The notes beneath the pieces were generated by a model. That model saw only the letters and a list, made by a program, of their open reading frames with translations. It did not search any database and was not told where the DNA came from. From JANRKG01 sp033763635 (GTDB lineage Bacteria > Cyanobacteriota > Cyanobacteriia > GCF-001939115), in contig JANRKG010000469.1 of the NCBI GenBank assembly GCA_033763635.1, positions 1 to 6,320 of the forward strand: 6,320 nt of DNA, in the 5' to 3' direction. Each line of letters opens with the position of its first letter. Within the stretch, counting starts at the first letter, position 1. Below are positions 5,673 through 6,320 of this stretch, one piece after another. The translations under genes were made by a program, and so were the position numbers.

Positions 5673-6320
5673 ATGATCAGCCTAGCTCCTTTGAAATATC
5701 GAGGATGGAGACTCTTTACGGGACTCAAAACCTATCAAGATTTGTGTGATCAGCAGTGGATTCTCTGCCCCGGTGAACAAGTCATGCTTCCGTCTGCCAT
5801 CTATCGAGAGGGAGAATTAGAGAAGGTAACGGGTGTTCAAGAAGATACAACCTTGAACCTTGAACTTCAGAGAATTCAGGGTGGGCTTAGAGAAATTCCT
5901 GGGAGTATTGCCTATCGACTGAGGGATGTACAAATTCATCACGGATACGTTTATAAAAAAGCGATGAAATTGACGCTCACCGTGGCGAAAGAATCATTCT
6001 TTGCATCAGAAGAAGCTGAATATTTTTCTAATGCGGCCCTGGTTAGCACTTACTGTAGTAATCGTTACTTTGCCCACTGGATGACTGATTATTTAACCCT
6101 CGTGATAGCAGCACAACCGTTGGCAAAGGTACTCAGGACTGCTCAGAAAACAACACAGCATCAGGAGGAATATGGATACCTTCTCAATCTCAATTCCACT
6201 CCAGTCACACAGGCTTACTGCAAAGAGTTGATTTGGTTTGACGACTGCGGACAGAATCGATTGAAACGGGAACGGTATGACCAGATTCGATCGAAGTTGA
6301 GAACTTTGGCTCCGCATGAA
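5673..6320 (+). CDS. Glycosyltransferase family 61 (DUF563)-like protein, N-terminal part (runs off the window)
   Basis: An open frame of 216 codons runs from the ATG at 5673 to the last base with no stop, so the gene continues beyond the window. AGGGAG (5662-5667) gives a good ribosome binding site. The N-terminus (MISLAPLKYRGWRLFTG) has no signal peptide. Residues 130-143 read NRYFAHWMTDYLTL, matching the Y-x-HW-x-x-D segment typical of GT61/DUF563 proteins at the start of the catalytic domain. The following region has the expected layout: a segment ending in KELIWFDDCGQ, then the Arg/Lys-rich helix LKRERYDQIRSKLR. The diagnostic C-terminal G-x-HGAG-like motif would lie outside the window and cannot be checked. 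Proteins of this family transfer sugars in polysaccharide or glycan assembly, and in cyanobacteria often sit in surface-polysaccharide clusters. Donor and acceptor are unknown. The family call is recognition from memory of motif spacing, so moderate. Confidence 0.7.
   Translation, partial: MISLAPLKYRGWRLFTGLKTYQDLCDQQWILCPGEQVMLPSAIYREGELEKVTGVQEDTTLNLELQRIQGGLREIPGSIAYRLRDVQIHHGYVYKKAMKLTLTVAKESFFASEEAEYFSNAALVSTYCSNRYFAHWMTDYLTLVIAAQPLAKVLRTAQKTTQHQEEYGYLLNLNSTPVTQAYCKELIWFDDCGQNRLKRERYDQIRSKLRTLAPHE

Noticed and set aside
6093..6317. Minus-strand 74-codon frame at the right edge
   Set aside because: It is opposite the GT61-like gene, which has a ribosome binding site, a long open frame and a family motif.
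1..6320. CRISPR array, tRNA/rRNA gene, insertion sequence or prophage attachment site
   Set aside because: No spaced repeats, RNA-gene landmarks, transposase motifs or long terminal inverted repeats were seen when reading both strands.

Overview
The window reads as chromosomal DNA of a cyanobacterium. Three perfect copies of the HIP1 octamer GCGATCGC lie in the permease gene (2994-3001, 3441-3448, 3984-3991) and many near copies lie elsewhere. The protein types also fit: a hybrid-kinase receiver end, a receiver-GGDEF protein, a stand-alone STAS protein and a periplasmic DsbA-like protein. No genus can be named from the sequence alone. Base composition is moderate over most genes but turns clearly AT-rich from about 5200 to 5670.

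Layout: (1) Positions 1-1660 (+) hold two signalling genes in one operon: the 3' end of a protein ending in a receiver domain, probably a hybrid histidine kinase, and a complete receiver-GGDEF diguanylate cyclase starting 4 nt after the first stop codon. (2) Converging on them from the minus strand is a 114-aa STAS-domain protein (1732-2076). An imperfect hairpin lies between the two ends. (3) A 310-nt divergent intergenic region separates the STAS gene from a short PadR-family regulator (2387-2692, +). An inverted repeat in it overlaps the likely STAS promoter. (4) An APC-superfamily amino acid/polyamine permease (2717-4054, -) converges on the PadR gene with only 24 nt between the stop codons. 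(5) A 389-nt spacer with a perfect inverted repeat, a candidate extended -10 and a small hairpin separates the permease from an exported DsbA-like thiol-disulfide protein (4444-5196, +). A strong intrinsic terminator follows that gene. (6) An AT-rich stretch of about 370 nt with short tandem duplications and a doubtful 66-codon ORF leads to a gene that runs off the right edge. It begins at 5673 and looks like the N-terminal two thirds or so of a family-61 (DUF563) glycosyltransferase.

How they may work together: the first two genes plausibly form a phosphorelay output in which the receiver of the second controls c-di-GMP synthesis, and the STAS protein may belong to a partner-switching pathway nearby. 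PadR, permease, DsbA-like protein and glycosyltransferase look like independent transcription units. I see no mobile element, CRISPR array, RNA gene or clear new multi-gene system. The most useful points for a second look are the operator-like inverted repeats, the terminator with its flanking tandem duplications, and the truncated glycosyltransferase at the right edge.
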